Shown: positions 36,601-47,038 of the stretch, one piece after another
Position numbering within the stretch: position 1 is the first letter of the stretch
How the letters are laid out: every line of letters starts with the position of its first letter
NCBI RefSeq assembly: GCF_000151315.2
Contig: NW_011887293.1
Coordinates: 1 to 64,000 of the forward strand
Length of the DNA: 64,000 nucleotides
DNA from: Capsaspora owczarzaki ATCC 30864
Lineage: Eukaryota > Opisthokonta > Filasterea
Reading direction: 5' to 3'
The notes under the pieces: model-generated
Told to the model about the DNA's origin: nothing
Database searches by the model: none
The model's input: only the letters and a program-made list of their open reading frames with translations
Position numbers and translations under genes: made by a program

Positions 36601-38896
36601 CGACGAGGATGGATTCGCGTGGTTCCGTTGCCATCGACCCAAAAGGCTTCTGGAATTGGCCAGTAGCGGTTGGCGTTGAGGGAGAATGCCGAGCCGAGCG
36701 ACGCTTCCAGTACAGGAATGTTGCCAGCCGACGGGCTCGTGACGAGAAAGACGCGCGGCGAGTACAAGATTGACGCGCGAACAGCGACCGTTGCGGTAGC
36801 AGTCACAGGACTATTGCTCGACGTCAAGTTGTTGGAGGCCGCGATGACGCGCATTGTCGCGCTCGGCTGGAACAACGGGCGCGTGGTGGTGGTGGGCTCT
36901 GTCTTCATTGGCTCGGGGCTTTCGCTTGCGGTTGTAGGGGAGACAAAGCGCTGCGGTTGGGCGGAAGGCTCCAGGTTGGCCAACAGCGGATGCAGCGGGC
37001 CGGACGTCGGGACGGGCACGCGCAGCACGGCCTTGTCATCCAGCGGGGCGAGATTGATCAGCACGCCAACCATGACCAGCTGGTCTGCCAGCACGGCCAA
37101 GACCTCCTTCATGCCCTTGACACTTGTGCAGGAAAGCGCTCGACCGCCGGTATCTTCGCAAAAGACCGAGAGAGGCGAGATGGGCCCGTTGGGGCAGAGG
37201 GCCGCACCGAGCGGCAGTCCCGACACCGGAGCGAGGTCGGCAAGGGTGCTTGGGGTTGAGCCGTGGTACATGTGAGAGAACAGTGACGGGAGACTATACG
37301 CGAGCACGCTTGGTTTCTGCGGGTGTGCGGGTGGCGTGTCATTGGTAAAGTTGGAAAGGGTGGCGCACTGCGTCGACTTGGATGGCGGGGCCCGCGAGCG
37401 AGTCAGGCCTGCGTCCTGGACGGCCATCGATGGTGAAGGCGGCCAAATGTCATTCCCACCAGCAGTCGCTGCAGAGGCACTCGTAAAACTATGAGCAGAA
37501 GAGCTGGCGCCAAGGAGTGTGGACTTTGACAGCGCGTTTGCATCGCTACAAGGACCTTCGTCCTGGGGCCCGTCCGCGCCATTTGTAGAGTCATCACCAC
37601 CTGCAATAGAGATGAGCGTAGGGGGCAAAGCGGACAGCGGCTCGCTCATCTGTGAGAGTTGTGCGAGCTGCGGCTGGCCAGCGAACGGAAAGTGGGATTT
37701 TGTTCCGACCGACCAATGCGGCAGCCCTGGCACACGCAGCACAATGCTAAACACGCGCTGGTCCCATCGGTACGGGTCCAAGACAATGTCCGACGCCGAG
37801 ATCAAGTTTGTCCAGAATTGGCTGAACGACGGCAGCGACAGTGTCGGGGCGGCCGAGACGCCGTTGACAATGTTCGAGCAAGGCCGCTCGCCGTCCGTGA
37901 ACACAATGACCACTCCAGGCTCGATGAAGCACGGCTTGCGGCCCTCGGCGAACGCCTCCATGCAGCTGCCTGCGCCGGCGCCTTGGCTCGACGACAACGA
38001 CGACGACGAAGACGACGACGACTGGCCTCCCGCGCTGCTGCTGCCAGCGGCCGATCCAGCACCACCAGCACCCGCGCCGGATCCTGATCCTGATCCTAGT
38101 CCTGATCCTGATCCTAGTCCTGATCCTGATCCTAGTCCTGATCCTGGTCCTGGTCCTGATCCCGGCCCCACTGACGATCCTCTGGGCGCGCCGACGCGGT
38201 TGACGTTGAGCAGGTCGAGCGCGAGCTTGATGCCGCCCTCGAGCGCAGTGCAGTCCGTTGCGTCGATGGCCTTGAGCTCGTCGTGGAAGGTCGCCGGGCT
38301 CTCCCGCCAGCCAATGCGCACGGCCGCCGGTCCGTCAGCGAGCGTCGTGAGCATGTACTTGTCCGTCATGCGTCCGCCAGTGCTCCTCTGACGCTCCTGC
38401 CCCCCCCCCCGCCCCGCGCGCAATGCATTCAGATCATTCAAAATCGTTCGTTTCATTGAGTATCAACAAGTCATTTTTCAATCCTGGGTGGTTGAAGCAG
38501 AGCAAGATCATTGGAGAAAGAAGGAAAAAAACAAAGGAGGGGCGGGCGCCAAAGCTGCTCAGACAAGCAGAGTACAAACACAAATAAAAAATAAAAAAAG
38601 GTCGTTCAATCTCAGACAAAACAAAAAAAAAAAAAAAAGGACACCGATCTTCACTTTCTCTCTCTCTCTCTCTCCATTCACTCTACTCTGCTCTACTCCA
38701 CTCAGCTTCTATGCTCTGACTCTACTCTGCTCTACTCGACTCGCTCCGTCCATCTGACAATGGATCGCTCAATCACTCGCTCGCTCACCTTGATAAAGTG
38801 CTCAATGCCGAGCTTGGCAATGTCCATGAGCGACATGCCGTTGCCGACGCGCTGGTTCATGGACGCGCTCGTGTCCAGCACAAACACCACATTCAT
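33681..38896 (-). CDS. INTS6: Integrator complex subunit 6
   Basis: Five exons: 38789-38896, 35330-38396, about 35049-35198, about 33921-34920 and about 33681-33828. The protein opens with a VWA domain bearing the MIDAS motif DTSASMNQ, as in INTS6. It continues with SPATFHDELKAIDATDCTAL, YRWDQRVFSIVLRVPG, RYWPIPEAFWVDGNGTT, STCWYVYVEG, GHPFGYIVKEYPD and LLPYNFPKLLNLLASL, all INTS6 landmarks. The C-terminus carries the INTS6 C-terminal domain (AEIKALAMKEVRKAGKSK, then LLADLIGEATRLKRTHLSAQL). Integrator cleaves snRNA and paused Pol II transcripts, and INTS6 recruits PP2A in animals. Lineage extras are a Gly-Ser minisatellite after the VWA core, Ser-rich inserts, and a long Pro/Ser/Ala-rich exon 4. 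The exon 2 acceptor is preceded by a G-run instead of pyrimidines. Confidence 0.92.
38081..38160 (-). repeat. 18-bp minisatellite coding a Gly-Ser repeat in INTS6
   Basis: Imperfect tandem copies coding G-S-G-L/S-G-S units (the GPGSGLGSGSG pattern) inserted in the INTS6 VWA domain region. Confidence 0.9.
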
Positions 38897-39329
38897 TCGT
38901 AAGCCAAAGCAGCAATGTTCTGTAATGCAGCGTATGAATCTATGCGAGGTTGAGTGTGTGTGTTTGAGTGTGTTTGAGTGTGTTTGTGAATAGAATAGAA
39001 TAAGACGACTGAGCACTCGCTGAACTAACTCAGCATCCATGTTGAGACATCTACTTTGCTTGATTCGATCTACCAGTATTCAACACAATGCTACGCAATA
39101 ATACAGTGCACACACAATGCTACACACACAGCACAGCACTTTTGATGCTCAGAGTCGAATTTCAGCCATTCTTCCTGGTTCTCGACAAATATCGTTGTCC
39201 ACAGAGCAGCTTGTTGCCGATGGCCATCTTCATCAATCATTGTCCTTCACTTTGAGATCTCCGTCTCAGTATCTTTGATCTCTTTTATCCTGATCTCAGT
39301 CTCTCTGATTTTCAATACTCAATCCAACC
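38897..39329. promoter_or_regulatory. Divergent promoter region, INTS6 / allantoinase
   Basis: 433 bp between the two start codons on opposite strands, with no other exon seen. It holds GTGTTTGA direct repeats near 38955-38990 and repeated ACACACAATGCTAC-type words near 39080-39125. Confidence 0.6.
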
Positions 39330-42033
39330 ATGCCATCCGACGCATCGCCGTCTCTCGCTTCTTCTTCTTCCACTGCGGCTGTCGTCGTCGGCGTCGTTGT
39401 GACTGGCGATCGCGTGCTTCTGAGCTCGGCCGCTGAGCCAGTCCGCGCGGCCATCGTTGTCGACGTCGCGAGCGGCACCGTTGCCCGCATCCACACGGAC
39501 GACGCAGCCATCGACGCAGCAGTCCAGCAAGCCACTCAGGTCAGAGAAAATAAATACAAACTGAAGAAACACACAATAGAAACAGCAATGATGATGATGA
39601 TGATGATGGCAGAGCAGACATGGTATCATCATCATCATCACGATCAGCATTGGAATACATGCAAGTGCCGACCGATTCCTTGACACTGCCACTGCGCCAC
39701 TCGCGTTGACCAAGACGAACTGCAGACATGCATGCAAGAGTCATCCGTGTGAAACGCAGTCCGATACGCAATCATCAGAGAGGGCTGTTTCCCCACTCAA
39801 AAGCATATTCAAAGTGCTGGTGTGATGGACGTAGCACTGTAGCACTGTAGCACTGGGTATCTGCGCCAAGCAAGTGTGATCAAAACCACGACAGACATTT
39901 TCATGCAACACACTTCATCCAGATGAAACGCAGTCCGATACGCAACGACCGGAAATATCCTCGCAACCATCCCCAATGTTCAATGTTGCATTTCAAACTC
40001 AAACCCCAGTCGCACCCGCTCCCTCACTCACATCTCTGAATAATCGCATCTCAACACGAAATGCTTTGCTTCTTAGGTTATTGAAGGTGGCAGCAATCTG
40101 ATCTTGCCGGGCGTCGTCGACTGTCATGTCCACATCAACGAGCCAGGCCGCACCGATTGGGAAGGGTTTGACACTGCTACCCGCGCTGCTGCCGCTGGCG
40201 GTGTGACGACCGTTGTCGACATGCCTCTGTAAGTGAACATGAAGAACGAGTCGATATCATCGATGATGATTCTTGTCCGTGATTGTCCGTTTGATTTTTT
40301 TTTTTTTGGACGAATGGTTCTGTTTTTTTTTTTGTTTTTTTTTTTGTGGATGCTCCACGCAGCAACTCAATCCCGCCGACCACCACCGTGGACAACTTGA
40401 ACATCAAGACGACGGCCGCTCAGCCCCAGTGCTGGGTGGATGTTGGCTTCTGGGGTGGCGTTGTCCCCGGCAATGCTGTAAAACAAGCCAAAAAAAAAAA
40501 TCCTCAAGTTGTGAAAAGCCCGTTTTCGACATTGGTTTTCTCACGTCGTGTTTGACACCTTCTACCATTCTGATCAATAGCCATCTTTGCAACCCCTGCT
40601 CCAAGCTGGCGTCAGGGGCTTCAAGTGCTTCTTGATCAACAGCGGCGTGGAAGAGTTCCCTCACGTTACTCGAATGGTTGGAAAAACAAGTTTTTTTTTG
40701 ATGCCAGCTTGTTGCCCCTCACTTGAGATGTGAGACAATCATACTCACCCACTGACTTGAAAAATACACAAATACACAGGACTTGGACAGCGCGATGGCG
40801 GCTCTGCAAGGCACCGGCGGTGTTTTGCTCTTCCACGCCGAGGTTGAGCCTTGCAACTCTGTCTTGAACGGCCAGAACAGCAGCGGCACGCATCAACATG
40901 ACGTGACCAAGTACGACACCTTCCTGAATTCCCGCCCCAAGGCGATGGAGAACGAGGCCATCGAGTTGGTCATTTCTCTCTGCCGCCAGTACCGCGTTCG
41001 TTGCCACATTGTGCATCTCAGCTCAGCCGAGGCTCTTCCTGCCATTGCGAGTGCCAAGGTATGCATGCGCACATTGAGCCGGGTTTCGATGGCGAGCCAA
41101 TGTGTGTGTAATGTGTGTGTGTGTGTGGCCGTTATTTGCCAGTTCTCACAACTCTCAACTCTTGCACGCTCTCGACACTCAGGCTGAAAACTTGCCACTC
41201 ACGGTGGAAACGTGCCACCATTATCTCTTCCACAAGGCCGAGTCCATCCCGGACAAGGCGACGCACTTCAAGTGCTGCCCGCCGATTCGCGACTCGGCCA
41301 ACCGCGAGCGACTCTGGGATGCGGTTCGCGACGGGACCATTGACATTGTCGTGTCCGACCACTCGCCGTGCACGCCAAACCTCAAGCTCCTCGAAAACGG
41401 CGACTTTATGCAAGCCTGGGGCGGCATCTCGTCGCTGCAGTTTGGTCTGTCCATCATGTGGACCGAGGCTTTCAACCACGGCTTGACTCTGCGCCAGGCA
41501 AGTGCAGTGGGGGTGCTTTTGTTTTGAAAGAAGAAGGTGAGCTTTGTAGAGCTCAATAACGACATTGGTGTTGAATGACACAGATTGTCGGTCTGATGTG
41601 CGAGCGCACCGCGCAGCTGGCGTCCCTGGCTCACCGTAAAGGGCGAATTCAAGAGGGCTACGATGCCGACTTTGTCATCTGGGATGATACTGCCGAGCTG
41701 AAGGTGCGTGGGTGATTTTTTTCGAAAAAAAAAATACGTAGAGATGGCGGTATTAACGTTTTGTGTTTGTCCTGGTCCCAACCCAACATCCAGATCACCA
41801 CCGATATGATCCAGCACAAGAACAAGGTCACGCCTTACGCCGATCTGACGCTGCGAGGTGTCGCGTGCAAGACGATCGTGCGCGGCCAGGTGGTGTACGA
41901 GCATGCTGCTGGCACGACTCCGTTTGCCAACACCAAGCCCGTTGGCAAGCTGCTTCTCGAGCCGCTTTCCCGCCTGTCTGAAAAGCGCATTGCCGACGAG
42001 TCCAGCGAGGGCGATGCCAAGCGCGTTTGCTAA
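39330..42033 (+). CDS. ALN: Allantoinase (EC 3.5.2.5)
   Basis: Eight exons (39330-39539, 40077-40228, 40363-40477, 40581-40676, 40780-41058, 41183-41497, 41584-41703, 41794-42033) give 508 residues. It hydrolyses allantoin to allantoate in purine breakdown. The amidohydrolase metal site is complete: [18 protein letters not shown] (His-x-His), the carbamylated-lysine position in [35 protein letters not shown], and the catalytic Asp in [19 protein letters not shown] is typical of allantoinases over dihydropyrimidinases. The C-terminus has [15 protein letters not shown] and [10 protein letters not shown]. Intron 6 seems to use a GC donor (CAG/GCAAGT). A GT donor 9 bases downstream would also keep the frame but add three residues. 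Intron 4 starts with an unusual GTTGGA. The first 70 residues are Ser/Ala/Val-rich as far as the first beta strand. Confidence 0.93.
39751..39945 (+). repeat. 21-bp direct repeat pair in allantoinase intron 1
   Basis: Exact copies at 39751-39771 and 39925-39945 (starting GAAACGCAGTCC). Between them near 39835-39860 are three tandem copies of GTAGCACT. Confidence 0.85.
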
Positions 42034-42226
42034 GAAGATGTCGTTTTCTTCTCCATCCAACGATTTTCGTTTCGATTTCCCGCTTTTTCCCCTTTGTTGT
42101 CTGAACTTGTGCCAATGCAATATGATTTTGTCTTTTCTTTTTCTTTTTTTTGGGGGAATGTTCATCATTTCGTTTTGTTCAGTTTTCTTTTTTCTTCTTT
42201 TTCTGAGCGTCGCAGCGTACTAACAA

Positions 42227-44226
42227 ATGAAGATCAGCGAAGACTTGATCAATGCGTCTGCACAGTTTGTGAATCCGCTCAAGGACCGCGAGCTGGACAT
42301 GCGCCGTACGTCATGAGCCAATGGGGCATGAGCCAAGGGGGGGGGGGCGCACGAGTGAGAGTGTGCGAGGCGACAAGAGAGAGCGAGAGAGAGAGAGAGA
42401 GAGAGTGAGTGTGTGAGGACGGTGCAGAAGGCGCCTGGTGCGGATCTGCTCCTGGGGCTGGATGGAGGCTGAGAAGTGTGAGAGTGTGAAGAGTGAAGAG
42501 TGAGTGAGTGAGTAGCGAGAGTGAGTAGCGAGAGTGAATGAGAGTGATTGAATGGCAATGCTTCAATGCTGCGATCGCTACTTTGATCTCGCTCTCTCTC
42601 TCTCTCTCTCTCTCGCTCGCTCTCTCTCTCTCTCTCTGCTTCTGCTTCTTGTCGTCATTTCACTGTGTTCGTTCTGATCTTCACTCACTCACTGCTTTTT
42701 GTTGTGTGCTTTTGCAGGAAACGCAATCGAAATCATTGAAAACCTCGGAACGACAAACGTACGTTGATCATCAGCTCAATTCAACCATCATGCTCGAGTG
42801 AACACGCTGGACATGGCAGATCAAAAGCGAGCGATTGGAAGCCGAGGTGCATTCGGGTGGTTGGGTGGTGCTGGCGTCTGAATCCATGGGATTTCACACT
42901 TTGCGCGAATCCCGTGCAGATTCGCGCCTCGCCCACCAAAAGCAAAGAAGCACGCGTGTCGTTGTATGACGTGCGTAAAAGGCGATTGGGAGGGAAGGAC
43001 CGAATCGCAGCGGGGGACAGAGTTGCGTCGATCAGCCGACACAAAGTCAAATGTTTCGAAATCTCACCACCTTCCCACCACAGCATCAGCGCCGTCCCAC
43101 ACTGCGTCAAGGTTGCGCTCGTGACTCACGCAAAACAATCATTGCATCACAAACAGGACCAATTTGATACGATCGACTTGTCAGACAACCTCATTCGCAA
43201 GATTGACGGCTTTCCGCAGTTTAAACGGCTGAAGACGCTCTTGCTGAACAACAATCGCGTCAGGTGAGGAGTTTTTTTTTTTTTGGGGGGCGGGGCGGGT
43301 TGGTGGTGGTTTTTGGGGTGTGTGTCGAGTCCTTGTCCATGGCTTCCATCAACTCACCAAGTATGGCTCTTCTTGATGCAGCAAAATCGCTTCCGATTTG
43401 CACCAGAGCTTGCCAAACTTGGAAGAGTTGGCCCTGATCGGCAACAGCTTGCAAGAGCTTGGCGATATTGAACCGTTGAAATTCTTCCCAAAGCTCCGAC
43501 GACTAGTTTTGTTGCAGTATGTCCTTTTGCTTCTGCTTCTTTTCCAACTTCAACCAATCACGCCATCTCACCTTGTTCCCGTCGCTTTGCCAGAAACAAC
43601 ATTACAACCTCATCACCACAGTACCGATCCTACGTGATTTACAAATTGCCACAATTGACCGTGTTGGACTTTCAAAAGATCAAAAAGAAGGTACGTTTGT
43701 CATACTATTCATTCCAAGCTTTTCAAGCACTCGATGCCTTTTTCTAACCCCGTGTTTTGTCCTCATTCTTTTTGTTCGGCACTATCAGGAGCGCGAAGTG
43801 GCAGCAAAAGCGTTCGCTGGCGACAAGGGCAAGAGCTTTGAAGCGCAGCATGTTAAGACGAGCAAAACATTCGTTCCTGGCGAGATGGATTCGCGAAGTG
43901 AATACGGCGGGGGTGTCATGCGAACGGAGGAGCAAAAGCAAGCAATTCAGGTACGAGTCTAGTTTTTGTTTTGTTTTGCTTCTTTGTGAAAAGTTACCAG
44001 AGACAACTCACGATGTCCTCGTTTTTTTTTTTTTTTTCGTTTGTTTCGTTGACAGCACGCTGTCGCCAACGCTCAATCACTCGAAGAGGTGCAGCGATTG
44101 GAGGCTCTCCTATTGGCTGGCCAAGTACCAAATCCTGGCGAGTCGGTGCAACAATGGATTGCGCGAGCGACCGGCCGATCGCTACCGACCGAGGGCGGGC
44201 AAGTCGTCGAGCACGACGACGATTAA
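42227..44226 (+). CDS. SNRPA1: U2 snRNP protein A' (leucine-rich repeat)
   Basis: Seven exons (42227-42305, 42718-42758, 43157-43263, 43382-43516, 43594-43690, 43789-43950, 44056-44226) give 263 residues; the human protein has 255. It begins MKISEDLINASAQFVNPLKD (compare U2A' ELIEQAAQYTNAVRDRELDL), then IEIIENLGTTNDQFDTIDLS, LIRKIDGFPQFKRLKTLLL, LEELALIGNSLQELGDIEPL, and the cap SYVIYKLPQLTVLDFQKIK. These are five leucine-rich repeats and an LRR cap. U2A' holds U2B'' on U2 snRNA stem-loop IV during pre-mRNA splicing. The C-terminus (AVANAQSLEEVQRLEALLLA) matches the conserved family tail. It starts only 193 bp after the allantoinase stop on the same strand. Confidence 0.94.
42588..42640 (+). 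repeat. (CT)n repeat in U2A' intron 1
   Basis: Near-pure CT tract about 80 bp before the exon 2 acceptor. Confidence 0.9.
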
Positions 44227-44491
44227 CAAGTTGATTCCCGTCGAGCTTGTCCACCGACCTGTCTGTTGGTTTTCCTATCCTTTCTGGTGATGTTTCAGTC
44301 GCTTTTCTTTTCGCCTGGCTGTGTTTGTTCCCAATGAATGTTCGTTTGTTGAAGCACAATCGTTTTTGTTTTTCTTCTCGCATCCATCCAGTCCATCCAT
44401 CCTATCCATTCTCCATTTGTTTTTTTTTTCCCCCCTTCAATCTCAAATCAATCCCAGTCCTCGTTTCTTTTGTTTCCACTTCCTTAACAAA

Positions 44492-46602
44492 ATGAGCACC
44501 GCTTCGGACAAGTCGTCTGGCTTCAACTGGCGCCCGTTCGTTTACGGCGGCCTCGCTTCCATGACTGCCGAGATCTGTAACTCCCTTAACCCCTCGTCTT
44601 CATCCTACTTCTTCTTCGTCTTCTTCTTCTTCTTCTTCTCCCCCTTTTGATGGTGTGTTTGCATGATCACGACTACTGTCAAACCGTCTCACCTGGACTT
44701 GATGCTCTGCGGCTTCAGTCACGTTCCCGATCGACACGACCAAGACGCGCCTGCAGCTCCAAGGCCAGCAAGCAGCTGCAGCCTCAGCCTCAGCCTCAGC
44801 AGCCTCGCAGCAGGCAGTCGCAGGCGCAACGCGGTACCGCGGCATGCTCCACTGCGGTTACACGATCGCCAAGGACGAAGGCCTGCTCCGGCTGTACCGC
44901 GGGTGAGTGCCGCTGCGCTCTCTCGCTCTCTGACAATGGACTCGCTTGGCGTTTGCTGCCCGTTTGCTCTGCTTCTTGGATGGACGGAGATTGAGCATCC
45001 ATCCAAAAAACGAGCGCAGATTGCAAACCAAACAACGGTTCGTTCGTTTCGTTCGTTTCGTTCGTTCGCTTTGGTCGATCGCTTTTGGGCTCGATTCTGA
45101 ACATACTCAGCATCCCCAAAAAGCTCTCCGAGTTGCATCACGGCACTAGAATCAGACATGCGATGCAATTGCATGGTCGCTTGGAAAACGAACTGCAAAA
45201 CAACCAAAAAGACACCACGTCGCGACCTCTCACTTTTTTTTTTTGGCTCTTGTTGTTTGGGTTGATCAGAATCAAGCCAGCACTGTTGCGTCAAGCCACG
45301 TATGGCACAATCAAAATCGGCGTGTATCAGTCACTCAAGAAGGCCGTCGTGAGCGATCCCAAAGGTACGGATGACAGGATTTGCCCTGTTTTCGTTCTCA
45401 ACACACTGATCGAATGAGGAATTGCTTCTGGCAGACGAGTCCATCCTGGTGAACATGGGCTGCGGCGTGATTGCTGGTGCCTTCTCATCGTCGTTGGCGA
45501 CTCCCACGGATGTGTTGAAGGTTGGTGAAAGAGGACAACTCGAACCAGCATCGTGTGAGCTGGACGAGCTTGTTCCCAAAATCTGGTTCTTCTCTGGTTT
45601 TGCATGATAGGTGCGAATGCAAGCCCAAAGTTCTCGACCGCCCTACCGTGGCCTTGTGCATGCCTTTTCGACCATTTTCAAGGAGGAGGGCGTTGTTGGT
45701 CTTTGGCGTGTAAGTGGTTTTTTTGTTCCGCCTGCAAACAGCAATCATGCATCAAAAGCTTGCTCTCTCTCTCTCGCTCATCTCGTCGCTCGTCCGTCGG
45801 CCCCTTGCATTGGTTGTACCTCAGGGTGTCATTCCAACTGCTCAACGAGCTGCTGTTATTACCTGTGTCGAGCTTCCCGTGTATGATGCAGCCAAAAAGG
45901 GGCTTATTCGAAGCGGCCATATGCAAGACAACATTTACTGCCACTTTGCGTTAGTGACTGTGTTGCAGCGTTTTCATTTTGGTGGCTTCTGGTGTTGAAT
46001 CCCGCACCGAATCGTTACTCGGTGTGCGCGTGTGTGAATGCTCATCAACACGTTTCTGCCTTGTGTTTTTGGCTGACAGAGCGAGCTTCATCGCGGGATT
46101 TGCTGGGTCGGTTGCCTCCAACCCCATCGATGTTGTCAAGGTCAGTGTTGCTGCCTTTGTGTATGACGGAGTGCGCTTTTCATTCTCGGACGCCCACACA
46201 TCTGACAAACTCCTCTGAAAACTGCTTTGAAAACTCCGTGTGCGTCTGTTCAATACGATTTTAGACGCGGCTGATGATGCAGTCAACTGGAACGCAACTG
46301 TACTCGGGTGCGCTCGATTGCGTCCGAAAGGTCAGTCGTCGTCAACATGTGGATCGATCGCAGCAGCTTTGACCCAACTTGCGCTGACTCGAACTTCGTA
46401 CAGACTGTCCAACGCGAAGGCGTTTTTGCGCTGTACAAGGGCTTCATTCCCGGCTACCTGCGATTGGGGCCCTGGAACATTGTGGTATGCCGATTTGACG
46501 AGCTTTTTGGGGCATCTCTGAACTTATCTCACCATTCGCTTGTTTGTTGTACCCTTCTAGTTCTTTTTGACGTACGAGCAACTCAAGAAGCTCGATGTTT
46601 GA
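44492..46602 (+). CDS. SLC25A14: Mitochondrial carrier, UCP5/KMCP1 (SLC25A14/A30) type
   Basis: Ten exons (44492-44576, 44719-44902, 45270-45364, 45435-45520, 45611-45709, 45825-45949, 46080-46140, 46265-46330, 46404-46484, 46561-46602) give 307 residues. The three carrier signatures are [26 protein letters not shown] and [62 protein letters not shown] and [20 protein letters not shown] are diagnostic of the UCP5/KMCP1 subgroup of inner-membrane carriers, which move dicarboxylates, sulfate or similar anions. An Ala/Ser/Gln-rich insert lengthens the first matrix loop. Exons are very small and every junction is in frame. Confidence 0.93.
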
Positions 46603-47038
46603 GCAGTTCGACAATTTCACTGGTCAGCAGCAGCTCAGGCTCCAAGAATGAAACAAACCACTTGCACACGAGCACATCATTCAAATTTAAAAACCAATGT
46701 ATTAAGAATAGCGTTACAGCGGAGCGACAAATGAAGAGGTGGGTATAAAAAAACAATAGTCAAAGAAACTCTAACAAAGAAGCGAGGGTGCGGAGGCGGG
46801 CGAAAGTACGGGGGGGGGGGAAAAAAGTAAGCGAAAGTTTGATTTTTTTTTTAAGCAATAAACAAGAACAGCCATGGGCAAAGCCAAGCTGTCATGGTTG
46901 AAGTGGAGGCGGTCAGCACCCGCAACCGAAAGTGTCATTGTAGTTGGCGAAGCGAGGTGAAGGTAGGGATTTCCAAAGAAAGCGGCTGCCCAAAACCCAA
47001 GCCAAACGGGAAGCCGACACCCTCAACAACGAACGCCC
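46603..47038. other. Convergent 3' spacer
   Basis: Between the carrier and cyclin genes, which end toward each other. It contains a G-run at 46811-46820 and an A-rich stretch, but no exon. Confidence 0.7.

Noticed and set aside
37519-38391. Plus-strand Pro/Asp-rich frame
   Set aside because: Antisense of INTS6. Its Pro-Asp repeat is the reverse of the Gly-Ser minisatellite.
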